A stretch of DNA of 64,000 nucleotides from Penelope pileata (taxonomy: Eukaryota; Chordata; Aves; Galliformes; Cracidae), in NCBI GenBank assembly GCA_013396635.1, contig WBMW01002316.1, positions 21,059-85,058 of the forward strand, read 5' to 3'. The translations under genes and the position numbers were made by a program. Positions 49,331 through 61,300 of this stretch are shown piece by piece. A model generated the notes under the pieces. That model was not told the DNA's origin. It worked only from the letters and a program-made list of their open reading frames with translations, and did not search any database. Numbering within the stretch: the first letter of the stretch is position 1; every line of letters starts with the position of its first letter.

Positions 49331-50284
49331 ACGGCGTTCCTCTGGGAGGCAGTTCCTAGGCGGGCTCCCGCTCACCAGTTCGAATCCCCAGTTCTTTATT
49401 CCCTGCCCAACTCCTCCTCGAGGTGCTCCGGTCAGGGCCGTGCCCAGCAGCAGACCGGGGAGGCTCAGGGAGGGCCAGGGGATGGTTCGGTCAGCGTCCC
49501 CTCCGCTGGGAGCGACCGCCATACGCTGCCGTTAAAGCTCCTCCAAAGGGAGGCAAAGTGTGTGAGCAGCCTTCGGGGTCCCCCAGCCCCAACAGAGGGC
49601 CCTTCTCGCACCTCTCTGTATGGTATGGCTGCTCCCTGGGGGGAGATCCCCTTGTTCCTGAAAGCAGTGCTGTGTGATCGGCTCCGTAGTTCAGGGAATG
49701 GCATGGGGTGCCACCGTACCCATTTAGGGCTTTGGTTTTGTTAGGGTTCTTGTCTTTATTTTAAAGGCAAACGTAAGAAATCTCATGATTTTAAGTGCTT
49801 GTGTTATTAAAATTCTAAAATCTCAGAATAAATGTGAGTGAAATGCACATTTTTTTTGAGAGTTTTCTGTAAGGAGTTTCTGACTGTCCCAACCCCCAGC
49901 TCTGCTTTGTGGCTTCAGCAGGGGACGAGCTGGGGCCTTGGGCTCTACAACCAACACACCCATAACAAGCTCGTGCCACTCCCCAAGGCAGGGCTTACAT
50001 CTTTCATTAGACAGAAAGTCATTTAAAAAAACTACGCTGCAACTTGCTAGCTTTTGCTCTCATGGAAGCCTTCGTGACCTCAGCAAAACTTTGTTTTGCC
50101 TTTGCCCCAACCCCGTGGCCTGTGAGCCTCAACCTTGGAGTGCATTGGTGGCCCAGCATTGCTAAAAGCAGCAGAAGTTTGTTAGCTTCCAGCCAGAACT
50201 GCCTGCTTGAAAATACTCAAAAATATCCCTTCTTGTTTCTTTTAGTCTTGTTTCTTCTGTACTCTTAAAAATGTCTCAGTACAG
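49331..50284. other. Flank of the CpG island
   Basis: GC content falls off by about 49720. A minus-strand ATG in good context at 49522 opens MAVAPSGGDADRTIPWPSLS and reaches a GTGAGC donor at 49375 in phase 0, a speculative alternative first coding exon of the minus-strand gene. A GTTCGAATCC string at 49379-49388 resembles a tRNA B box, but there is no tRNA fold around it. Confidence 0.3.
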
Positions 50285-50349
50285 CAGCTATGAATCGTCG
50301 AGTGGATTGCCTTGGAAGGGGGAGCAATACCAGCAACACCACTGTAAAA
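50285..50349 (+). CDS. Candidate first coding exon of a plus-strand gene (unidentified)
   Basis: A pyrimidine-rich tract and acceptor (ctcagtacag|cagct) precede an ATG at 50290 with G at -3. It opens MNRRVDCLGRGSNTSNTTVK, ending at GTAAAA|gtgagc in phase 0. With the plus-strand donor at 48920 this would make a CpG-island 5' UTR exon followed by an ATG exon, a common vertebrate layout. The peptide is not one I recognise, and the exon is short enough to occur by chance. Confidence 0.3.
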
Positions 50350-52133
50350 GTGAGCTGTGTAAGCATGCGATGTGTGTTAGATATTGGATTAATACAAAGT
50401 AGTGTCATAAATCAGTGAGATGCCACTTGCTTAAAGAGCTGTGAGGTATTATGAGCTGTTAGCAGTGAGAACCCAGCGCTCATTCCGCATCAAAGTGCTC
50501 CCTGGTGTGAAAGGCAAGGGTGGGTGACAGATAGAGGCAGGCAGCCCGTGCCCCTGGTGTTTGGAAATTCTTTGTTGTTTGCTTTGCAGAAGCAATTTAA
50601 CGTGGCACCATCGAATGGTGCACTTAGTAATTGCTTTGCTAGGTCGATGGAGTTTGTTTAGAAATAGTAGGGGATGTTGGGGATGGAAATTCTTTTAAAT
50701 ATTGCCATATACTTGCTACTTCACAGCATCCACAGAGCAATAAAAACCAATAAAATTACGGCGTGTGCTTTTTCTGGCCCCAATTCCACTGATCTGTGTA
50801 CTTACATATGTTTAATTTCAAACATCCAAGTACTCCTCTTGGAATTAGTGGGCCTGTTCTTAGGCTTATTGTTAAGCTTGCATGTAAACGTTTTCAGGGT
50901 CAGGATTTATTTTCACAAAGTTCATGGGCTAAACCCGTCGTGTGTTTTCATACTGACCGTGTGGTCTTCTGCATCAGACGCTGCAGGTGGCTGCTGTCTG
51001 CCTTGGCACTCTGGACACACAGCAGGATGCTGCCCGGGCCATGCCAAGCTGCTCTGCAGTGCCATGGGTGTCCCCTGCCTCTGTCAGGTGGTCCTGGTGG
51101 CACAGTCCCGTCTGTCCTCATAGCTCCTTGTTTTGATTGCTGATAGTTTTTGGAATTCCTTTCTGGAATTTGGGCTGAAAAACAGGGTGTCTCCAGTTGA
51201 GTCTCTGTTAGCTGTGCCTTAAATGCTGAAAACAAAAGCTTGTCTAAGTATGCAGCTTGATCTAAAACCAAGTCACCTCTGAAAAGCCAAGATTTTAAGT
51301 TACATCTTGCATTTCTGTGATTTTTTTTCCCACCCAATGAATAGAAAATATTTTTCAAAAATGGAACCTTATGGTAACTTAGCTCAATATCTGTGGTCTC
51401 ATTTTTCATTGGAAGGAAGTAGTGATGTTGCTTTGGATCCCTGGTGCTTTGTTAAGAATCTCTAGAATTCTCTTGCTGTTGTTACAGCAGAACAGACCAA
51501 ATCAGTCAATGAAGTAATTGAGGTTATAAATGTGTCAGATCAATATTATGTTCCGAGTTAATTGTGGCCTAGCAGCCTGTAGAAAGGTAGAGTTGGTTTG
51601 CTTTGGGTTGGGTGGCAGACGTTGCATTTGCCTGGCAGCTTTCCCTTCCCTCCACAGAAAAAAATTGTTTGTATATCTCCTTGTAGAGATTTGCTAATGC
51701 TTAACTTCTGTTTCGTGATTCTCTCCCAAGAGCTTGTGCAAGTATGGTGGAACCCGTTGGGATGCCGGTGTCAGGCATCCCGTGGGCTACAGGTCAGGGA
51801 ACGGTCAGAGTGAGCCCAGTTATTGTCATGGAGCACGGCAGTGTTCCTGTCCTCGTCCTTACATGTCAACGCTTCTGTTGGCTTGAGTTGCGCTCGTCAC
51901 ACAGACTTCGCTCGAATCCAGGATGTCCTTCACAGACATCCCTCTGCTAATGCAATGTTATTTTCAAAATTTTGGCCCTGAAAACCAAAGAGTTAATTAA
52001 TAATTAACGTCAGAGGATTTGAAGCTTTTCCATGGCTTTCTTTGTCTTTCAGGTTGGGCACTAATGGAATGTACTTTTTGATGGTGATTGTATGGTCCCC
52101 AGATAAGCTAGCGTGTTCTGCCATGAGAATTTT
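50350..52133. other. Possible intron of a plus-strand gene
   Basis: AT-rich. A further exon-like segment at 51732-51809 (acceptor ctctcccaag, frame SMVEPVGMPVSGIPWATGQG, donor gtgagccc) does not follow in phase from 50349. Another acceptor-donor pair is at about 52053-52081. Confidence 0.25.
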
Positions 52134-52580
52134 CACGGAATCATAGAATGGTTCAGGTTGGAAGGGACCTTAGAGATCACCTTGTTCCAACCCCCCTGCT
52201 ATGGGCAAGGACAACTCCCACTAGACCGGGTTGCCCAAAGCCCCATCCAGCCTGGCCTTGAATGCTTCCAGGGAGGGGGCATCTACATCCTCTCTGGGCA
52301 ACCTGTTCCAGTGTCTCACCACCCTCACAGGGAAGAATTTCCTCCTTATATCTAGTCTAAATCTACCCTCTTCCAGTTTATAACCATTACCCCTTGTTCT
52401 GTCATTATCTATCCTTGTAAAAAGCCCCTCCCCAGCTTTCCTGTAGGCCCCTTCAGGTCCTGGAAGGCTGCTATCAGGTCCCCCCGCAGCCTTCTCTTCT
52501 CCAGGCTGAAGAGTCCTAATTCTCAGCCTGTCCTCATAGGGGAGGTGCTCCAGCCCCCGATCGTCTTTGTGGCCCTCCTT
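52134..52580 (-). mobile_element. CR1 3' fragment
   Basis: Antisense CR1 with a well preserved tail: 'acggaatcatagaatggttc', 'ggttgggaaggga'-type sequence, 'agcctggccttgaatgcttc', 'gggcaacctgttccagtgtc', then the ORF2 C-terminal region (reverse complement of 'ctcccctatgaggacaggct'). It ends near 'ttgtggccctcct'. 5'-truncated, no open frame. Confidence 0.95.
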
Positions 52581-53948
52581 TTTGTGTTTGTTCTGTAAGG
52601 ACCAGTGCGTGGTGGGGTGTTTGGATACAGTAGGAACATCTAGGAATCAAGATGTGTCGCAGTTTTTCCAGATATTGTTTTGATTGGCATTCCTGGAAAA
52701 AAAACGTTGGCTGGTATCGGTGGGCCTTCTTAGTCCATGCGTTTATTTTGTCATAATGTGCATGCTTTTGTCTGTGTACCTTGCTTTAGTACCAGGTGAA
52801 ATGAGCTGCATCAGCAGATGTTCTCTGTGGCTGTATAATAGACCTGTGCTGGGGTTTTCTGCTGGTATAGCCATGTCATCCAGATCATTCCCCGACCTGA
52901 CATTGCTACCTGCTGCACTAGCAAAAACAAAGCAAAGCCAAGAACCTCCCCTCCAGGCTCTTCAGCTAACCACATCTCAGTTTCAGCTCTTCGTGTGGTC
53001 CACGGTTATGCATTTGATTTAAGCTGCTTCTACACAGTTGGAGGTTCAAAGTTACAGGAAAAAAATCAGTAACAGCTATTGCCAACTCATGCGGGGGATG
53101 CCTTGTTGTTACTGCCTGCTTAATGAGTTTGCTTACCAACAGCCCATTCTATAATGCATTTTTTCTCTTTTTAGTAGATCTGTTCCCCTGCCCCACATCA
53201 TCATTTTCTCCTGCAGTTTTTTTTTTTCTTGTCAGGTTTAAAATTTGATTGTAACCAAACTGAAGTAAATGCTGATGCATCACAAGACCACATAGATCCT
53301 CATGTCTTCTGTGGGCTTTCTGGTCTTTCTAAGAGTTTGCTATGAGCCCCGTTTTGTGCATATAGCTTTAATTGTACCCTTCGTGCAGTACAAAGCTGCC
53401 CCTGTTTTTAATTGAAATTACTTTTTTTAAACTTCTGAACACTTTCTAAGCTAAGTGTCCTCCAGAGCAGGCTGATGAGGCTTGCCTGCTGTGCAGCTTC
53501 CTTTTCCTATCTTTATTCATTTGTTCTAGAGGGGCTTTCTCAGCCTTATTGTAACTGACAGAAGCTAACGAAGCTCACCTAACGTGCAGGTCTTGATGAA
53601 TTAATAAAACAGTTCTGTATCTGTGCTAGATCTTGCTTTTATGTTAATTAAAAATTAGTGCAAGTCCATTCCAGGACTATTTTACAAGCAGTTCATTGCT
53701 GAGCTGTCATTACTCCTTCTGATTAAGATTGAAGCTTTAAAAATTACAAGGTTTCCTGCCGCGTGGCAAAGGAGTATAAAACGCTCTTTGTTCCGTATTG
53801 AATGCCTTCAGAGTTGTGTTTTGCTTCTTAACCATTGTAATGCCTTTTAAATGCTAAAAGTAAAGCTAATCTCGTCCAGGTTACAGGGGGTGCAGATATG
53901 TTTGTGTGCTTGTGGGTCTGCCATGCATTTTATCTGAATGTCTTACAG
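52581..53948. other. Non-coding stretch
   Basis: No repeat seen beyond a T-run at about 53217-53228. The 112-codon plus-strand frame at 52684-53022 has no motif support. Confidence 0.4.
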
Positions 53949-53990
53949 AGCTGTTTGTGCTGGAGCTTCACATGCGCATTACCAAGCTTG
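53949..53990 (+). CDS. Candidate small internal exon (42 bases)
   Basis: Acceptor ctgaatgtcttacag and donor CTTG|gtaagaattc are both near consensus. In the phase-1 frame it reads LFVLELHMRITKL, a hydrophobic, helix-like peptide that looks like protein. At 42 bases it would keep the frame whether included or skipped. Chance exons of this size are common, so confidence is low. Confidence 0.33.
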
Positions 53991-56900
53991 GTAAGAATTC
54001 AGTGACATCCAAACAAATGTTTCCTTTCCAAATTGCCTATAAAAATTCTACTTAGTCTGGCAGAATAACCACCGAGCGGTACCTGTTATCTGCTGGATGG
54101 CTCAGCACTCTGTTCAGTGCTGATACTCTTATACCCTGCAGCTCGTGCTGTGTCTGGCGGGCTGGAAGTGAGACAAGCAGTGTGTACAGCAGCAAGCTGT
54201 CTAGGTGTACTTCTACAGCGTGGGCAAGGTTCTGTATGAATAATGCTTGCGTTTTTAGCTGTGGGTAGTTTTCCCCCTCTGAAACCCATTTGACTGATGC
54301 GACATATCTATTGACTGTGGCTCTTCTGCTTTCTGCAGGGAAAATAACTTTCCAGTGAAGCAAAAGTGAAGGTGAATCAGTAGTGCTAAAAAGGAGAATC
54401 AGCAACACAGCTTGTCTATGCTCTTGACCTGAGCTGTCTTGCCGTGTAAGCAGAAAAAGAGAATCTATGGGAAAATTAACACTAAAGTGAGTGGTAATGC
54501 AGAATTTTCGGTTACTGGAGTGTGAAATGAAACTGTTACCATTCTTTTCTTCAGCAGTAAGAGGTGTGTGCTGTGCTAATACAGAAATGCCACAGAAGTG
54601 TAATACTTTCCTAAATAATATTTTGAAAAGTTTGGAAAGCTGTGAAGCCAGGAAGTGTTCATTGCTAGGTGTCATGACATTATGAAGTGGGGGATGTTTG
54701 ATGAAGAGCTTTTGGATACGGTTTGACATGTTATTTCCTATAAATTACTACGACAGTGCAGATCTCACTGCAGCTATCATTTGTCTTCAAAGAACCATCT
54801 CGAGTTCAGTGAAGGCAGCTTGGCTCACAGAGCTCCAGTGCAGCTGGGAGACACGAACAACGACATCACGCTGTGAGTTTCGTGCCTTGGAGGGTCAAGG
54901 AGGAGAGATTTGTTTTAGCTGTGGTGTTGACTGGTGAGGATAACAGGGGAGTTGTGTTGCCTCACCTACTGGAACAAATACACTGAAACCTGCTACATTT
55001 TAAGGTTAAAAGAAGGAAGGGAGAAGAGACTTCACTACGCTGCACTAATAGGTGTTAGGAGTAGCTGCTATCCCATATCATATATGCAGTTTTTTCAGAC
55101 AGTGTATTACATGCTGAATGCTGCTTAGTCATCCCTGGGGTTTCATTGTACAATTTAATCTGCATCTGGAGCTTCATGGAGTCCTTTATGGGCATGAGTG
55201 CAAGCTTTCTGCCTGGTCCTGCTTGCAGGGCAGCAACTGCGTTCAGCCCAGTTAGGTGATTATACCCATTATGGGATTTCTTTGCCAGGGCTGAATTGCT
55301 GCTGTTGCAAATCTCATTAGCGTCCTTCTTTTCTTGGACCTTTATATTTAGAAAGTTTCTAAATATAAACAAATTTATATATATAAATGAATTTGGTTTA
55401 AAAAAAAAACAAACCAAAAAAAAACCTCACCAACAACTCTGTACTTAATGTTTTCTTTCAGGTTTTTTTTCCCCTCTTTTATTTTCAAATCTTGACTTAA
55501 AGTCCTTCTAAACTTATTTCTAGCGTTTAGCATTTTTTGCGGAAGAATGAAATTGAAATATAGGTGAAGACACCTCATAGAAATCTGATCCAAAATGTTT
55601 TTTACCAGCTTAACTGCTGTTCCCTCTGCAGCCTTGCTTTTACTTGTTAGCTGTGCAGTAAGTTTATTCTTTGGGTGCTGTCAGCAGTTGCAGTAGTGAG
55701 GAGCTTGGACGATGTGTTGTTTAAATGGAAGATCTGTATAAATGTTATTATCAACGTTAATTGTAGAAAATGTCATGGAGAGGTTTTACTGGGGGGATTA
55801 TCACATAAATCACCACAACAAAAATTTGGAAAATGGTAAATTAGTGATGGAAAAGTAATAAACTTTTTATAAGGTAACACATGAGTTATTCCCTTAATTT
55901 TCCATGTGATGCATAGGTGCATATAGAAAGAGAGACATCAGATTGCTTTTGTTAGCATCATAGATCTTCCTGTAATCCAGAAGTTACGTTCTGTCCTTTT
56001 TTTTAAGGATAAACTTACTTAGTTTTCTGACTTAATGGAAACCTGCTTCTCAAATTTGAAATAAAATGGAAGCAACAAATGTAAAAAAAAAAAATAAAAA
56101 TAAAAAAAATGGTGGAATAACAAATTATTTCATCAGGAGCAGTGGGTACTGGTCACTATCAGATATTAAAACTGTACTTAAATGTATTTAAATATTTACT
56201 TATAAAATTGTATTTAAGTACATCGGTAAAACTCTTTAGTGGAAAAATGCTCTGCCTTAACATGAATTGAAGGGGATTAGGATTTAATAAAGTGAATTAC
56301 TGTTTCTGTTTGAGGGGAAAAATGTTTTTCCCCAAGGTTTTGATTTTTAAAACTGCCATCTTTCTTCCCAGATGTTCCCGAATACATTATGCATTGTTTT
56401 ATAACAACTCTAATCTTTAATACGATTATCTGTAAACTTCCTTTGTTTACTGAGGGATTTTTCAGATTATCAAATCATTCTATACACAAATCCTGCTCTT
56501 CTTGGTGCGTACTTTTAAGCCTCCATTGCATTCTCTAGGCAGCGTCCCAAATGAAGTTGATGAACGTAAATTAATGATGATTATCATCTTCACATTGGGA
56601 GGTGAAATCGAGTCTCCTGTCTCAATTCACGGTTCACTTCCAGCACTGGGTAATGAGAGCAGGTGCACTCGGGCACCAGAGCATGTGAATTGATTTGCAG
56701 TATAAATATAGACAGGTTATTTATGAGTGTATGGAATTCAGGAGAGAAAACAGAGCTAAAGTTGTCATTTGCTTTTTAAGAATTTGCTTGGTGTGTTTTT
56801 TGTAATACTCACACGCTAAAGGGAGAGAAACTATTGTGGCACTTGTGCAGTGCGGTGCTCCGTTATCCTGGGTCATGGCACAGTGGTGAATAAGAGGGGA

Positions 56901-57782
56901 GAGTCCCTCCATCCCAGTCCTCCACATAAATGTAAATTTTTCAAAGCCCTGTGTGGAATTTCTTGAGATGGTGCAAGCTGTGCGTTTTCTCTTGCTTGAA
57001 ATTGTCAGAACGTGCCATGGGGAAAAACGTCAGATGTTCACATGGCCTCTTCCCCAGCAGCATCTGCCCTCCCCATCCTTCCTCCTTGTGTGCAGGAGTT
57101 TGCACGCAAGATGTAGCAGCAGAAGTAAAAAGTAAGCAAAATAGGATGTGCCTTCGAAGGACAAATCAGTACGGTGATAGCTGCCTTTGCTGGCAAAATC
57201 CTGAGTAAGCAGCTGGGCTTGGCACTGTGCCCGGAGGTGAATGTGTTCCAAGCCCTTGGTTCTGGCTGAGGTCTCGAGAAATGTCCCTTGTGAGGGCGTC
57301 AGCTGCCCTCTGTCGCTTCACCTTGGATGCTGAGAGAAAAAAATGGCCTCTGGTAGCTAGGACCAAGGGTATGCAAGGCTGAAAAAATCAATCGATGTAG
57401 GATCAGTTGCATTTAGAAACACCTTGGTTTCTTTTGCGTGTGGTGAGCAGCAGGAGGGATGGCATCTTATGTCTGCCTGTGGCACTCGGGGCAGCAGGAG
57501 TGCTGGGGCAGGAGGTGTCACCTGTCCCCTGCGCAGCTCCATTCCTGTTCCTCAGCCTCCCTCCCCACTAACCGTTTGGCTCCCCTTTGGGACAATTCCC
57601 CCTGTTGTCCCCGCAGGCTCCCAGGCACTGATGCCGGAGCAAGTGACAAAAGCAGCTGGACACCCAGCTGTTGCTGGAGAGGAGGGCAGAGAAGCAGCAG
57701 ATGGAAGGACAAGCAGCTCTCCTCTGTGTCCACAGCTGTTCCTGCTGCCTTCTTGTGCAGGTGGCTGGCTCCAGAAGGGCTT
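53991..57782. other. Non-coding stretch with one long minus-strand frame
   Basis: It includes the 225-codon ATG-initiated minus-strand frame at 54052-54729 (see findings), an A-rich microsatellite at about 56081-56108, and AT repeats near 55375. No exon chain can be supported. Confidence 0.35.
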
Positions 57783-58320
57783 CACAGAATGACTGCGATG
57801 GGAAGGGCCCTCTGGAGGTCCGCTGGACCAGCCCTGCTCCAGCAGGGACACCAGAGCAGGGTGCCCAGCACCACGTCCAGGCAGCTCTGGAAGATCTCCA
57901 GGGAGGAGACTGCACAGCCTCTGGGCAGCCTGTGCCAGTGCTCCGTCACCCGCACAGCACAGCAGTGCTCCTGGTGCTCAGAGGGAACCTCCTGTGTGCC
58001 ACTGTGTGCCCATGGCCTCTGGTCCTGGTGCTGGGCACCACTGAGCAGAGCCTGGCTCTTGATGCCCTCTCTTCAAGCATTTTGACATTGATGCGATCCC
58101 CCTGAGCCTTCTCTGAGCGGAACACCCCCAGCTCTCTCGTGTGTACAAGACTAATATGTACAAGTCTGTGGGACTGATGACGTGGATCTCAGGCTCTCTC
58201 CAGTATGTCCAGGTCTCTCTTTTACTGGGGAGCCCAGCACTGGAACCCAGCATTCCAACTCTGACCTCATGAGCTCTGACTGGAGTAGAAGGATCACCTG
58301 TAGGCCACGCTTCAGCAAGT
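57783..58320 (-). mobile_element. CR1 LINE fragment, degraded
   Basis: Antisense copy: 'gatgggaagggccctctgg', 'cagcaccacgtccaggcagc', 'tctgggcagcctgtgccagt' and 'gagccttctctgagcgga' match the CR1 tail and ORF2 C-terminal region, and 'gagcccagcactggaaccc' matches the 'FWAP' coding area. Many small indels give overlapping chance frames on both strands. The right-hand boundary is uncertain. Confidence 0.85.
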
Positions 58321-61300
58321 CTGTTTAGAAAGGGACAGAGAAGGTGGAAAGAAACAGGAGGGGAGTGCTCACTGGCTGAGCTGCCTGATGGCAGACCTCC
58401 CCACTTCTGGTTTGGTTGTGGCTGCAGGCCTGCAGTGCGTGCCCCTGAGCTCACCCCGTGAGGGGCCGGAGCCGCCGCGCTGCGCCTGCTGAGCTTTATG
58501 GGGCCTCTGAGGCTACTCCTGGACGTCAGGCCTATATCGGAGAAATACTGCCAACAGCCTTTTTATTGCTAACGCAGGAGAGGTTTAGCTGAGTACAGAC
58601 AGTGATATTCTTAATTTTCCAGGCTGTTGCTATCTTATTCTCTAGCTGTCCCTAGACATCCTCACCATTTTATGTTTCCCCTCTAATGGCCTGAGCCAGG
58701 ATGTCATAATATCCAAAATCAAATGTACCAGAAAATATAATAAATTAGAGTTGGGCTAGCAGAGTAATTGAAGAATAAACTGAATTTTAAACAACACAAG
58801 ATTGTGTTATGAACTGATTGCTATGCACAAAATGCACCGGAGGAGTGGGACTTCATGTAGATTTACTATTGATGGCAGCTTTTCCTAGATTGCTATTGGT
58901 AATAAAGAAATGAAAATGGTTTGAACTTCTGAGTTAGTACCACAAGATAATGTTGCAGCAAAGGAGAAGTATCGTTCTAGTTACGCTGCAAAGTAATTCT
59001 GGAAGAAAAATTTTCTCAGTGCTTTATTTATTTGTTTAAGAGGTTTCCGTGGGTTTAACAATCCTGAAGCTTGTAAGGCCACCAAGTGAAGGCAGGTTTT
59101 GGCATGGAAAGAACCAAGTTTGTCCTTAACTCCTAATGTGATTTTTCTTTTTATTCCCAGTAAGAAATTACATATGAAATGTGCCTGTTGCAGTGGATTC
59201 CTCTCGAGAAAACTGAGTTTAGGAACATTTGGTGTTCCTAAGGAATTGTAAGGTTGTTTGTCAAGTCAGTTTTACAGCAGGTAGTCTGCATATTTAGTTT
59301 GAATAATTTCCGTCTAATTTTTATTTTTTTATTTTACAATTCTACAATTGTAATTCTAATATTCTACAACAACAACAAAAAGGAAAAGACACAAGGAAAA
59401 ACCAGCAGATAACGTGTACATAGGACATCTTAAAAATACTCCCCTTGCTGTGATACTCATAGATATGTTGGGAGACACTCGTGCCCGTGTGCGATAGCAT
59501 GAGAACTTCTGGTTTTGTGAGCTAGAACACATCTCAGCTGAGATGTGGTGGCTGAGGGTGCGTGCTCTCCTGGTCTCTTGGAATCTGAAATGAGATAACA
59601 CTGGTGAAAGCCGCCTGGAGGCTGTTCTTACGGCTTCAAGTTGCAGGAAAGCCTGGGAAATGCAAGTAGTTGGTGGTGGCTGTTTGCTAAAAGATAGCAA
59701 ATGGCTGGGTTGAAGAATCTCCGTGGGCTATTCGGAACTGGGTTCTGTGAAGAATTGGTGTCGAGTTAGTCAGGCTGCTGACATGCAGAGAAAACTTGAA
59801 AAACATTTTGGACCATGCCTTGTTTTCCATTCATCCGAATTTGGGGAATATACAGGAAATTCTGTAGGAAGAAGATTTTTTGGCAGCAATAGTTTCCCCC
59901 TCAAGTCAGGACTCCGCCACTTCGTTAATGTTCTGCAGTGAAATGCCAGCTAATGTGGCTCTCTAAATCAAATTTAAGCCTTCTTTGGTGGCAGAGAGAG
60001 CAGGAAGGCAAAAAAGCAGCGTTAATGCCTGGGAGAATGTCATTTGTAGTGGTAAGCAGTGTAATTTGTGTTTAAGTTGAAAGTTCTCTGTTTAAAGGTT
60101 TAGGTTATATTTAAGAAAGAAATTGTATTTGTATTCGTTACTCTTGTAAATAAGGTTCTTTACCTGGAACTGCAATGAAATACATTTTACTTTTAAACTA
60201 ATTTATGACATAGTGATAAAGGTAGCCCTTGTGAGTTAAATAGGTGAATATATACATTGAGCTTCATCATTGTGACCCTCCTCTAAAGTGTTGTAAATTC
60301 CTTGATTTAAGTTACTTTACTTCTCTGTGCCGTGACCTAATGGAAGCAGAAATTAATCTAGAAGAAACAATTATTTGCCCTGTGTAATACCTATTTCACC
60401 TGTATAATATGTAAAATAAACTATTTTTCTGTACATATTTTGGGAACTTAATAACTTCTTGCATCCATCCTTCATTTCCATGGAAGTGGGTTCAGAGATC
60501 ACCAGGAGGGAAGAGCAAGGACTTGGGTGGTTGACTTCCCCTCTGGGCTGCCTGTTGAGATAGGAAGTGGCAGTTCTGCAAATGAGCCTCCAAACACCAC
60601 AGCTCCAGCTCTTAAATTTTGTGGCAGAAAGCTTGGGAGAAATCAATATCTGCCTATCACTTTGGTAGAATAGGCAGCCTTTAACCTGTTTAAAAAATAA
60701 AAATAATAATAATAAAAAAAGCTTGAGTGGTAGAAGAATTCCTACAGGCAAGTGTTGAGGAAAGTCATGCTCAGGATCTGTAGTTATTTCCACTTTCTTC
60801 AATGGCAAATTTTGATAATCTGTCTAAGGTACAGAGCTGTCCTATGCTGTTGATGACTGCTTTTTCCTTTTTTCCCTGTTCCACATCCCAGGTGACTTTT
60901 GATCACTTATACTAACAGCATATGCATTTTTGAGACTCTTCCCCAGTGGAATGTGACACTTAGAACAAATATTTGCATGGTGAAGAAAATTTGTATGGTC
61001 AATCTCTCTGTTCTAGTATTTGTCACTTAGTTAACTTGGCATAGCAAAATCATCATGCCATTGCAGCTTACTCCAGGTAAGACGACTTGAGAAACTTTGA
61101 GTGCAGTTGTTGATGAGGAACGTAATGGATAAATGGATTCTTTTAAAGGGTTTTGGAGCATCATTTTCTTCCAAAATTTCTTAGCAGCGTGGAAGAAAGC
61201 AAGCACTTCTGACAAAGTTTATTGCCATAGTAAATGGTAGGAGCAAGTCAGCAATATTGAGCAGTCCGGATCATTTTGGAAGCTGCAGGCAGTTGAATGA

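Noticed and set aside
49376..49390. GTTCGAATCC resembling a tRNA B box
   Set aside because: No A box at the right distance and no cloverleaf stems around it.
57459..58105. 208-codon plus-strand and overlapping minus-strand frames
   Set aside because: They run through the antisense CR1 at 57783-58320. The frames are by-products of its GC-rich sequence.
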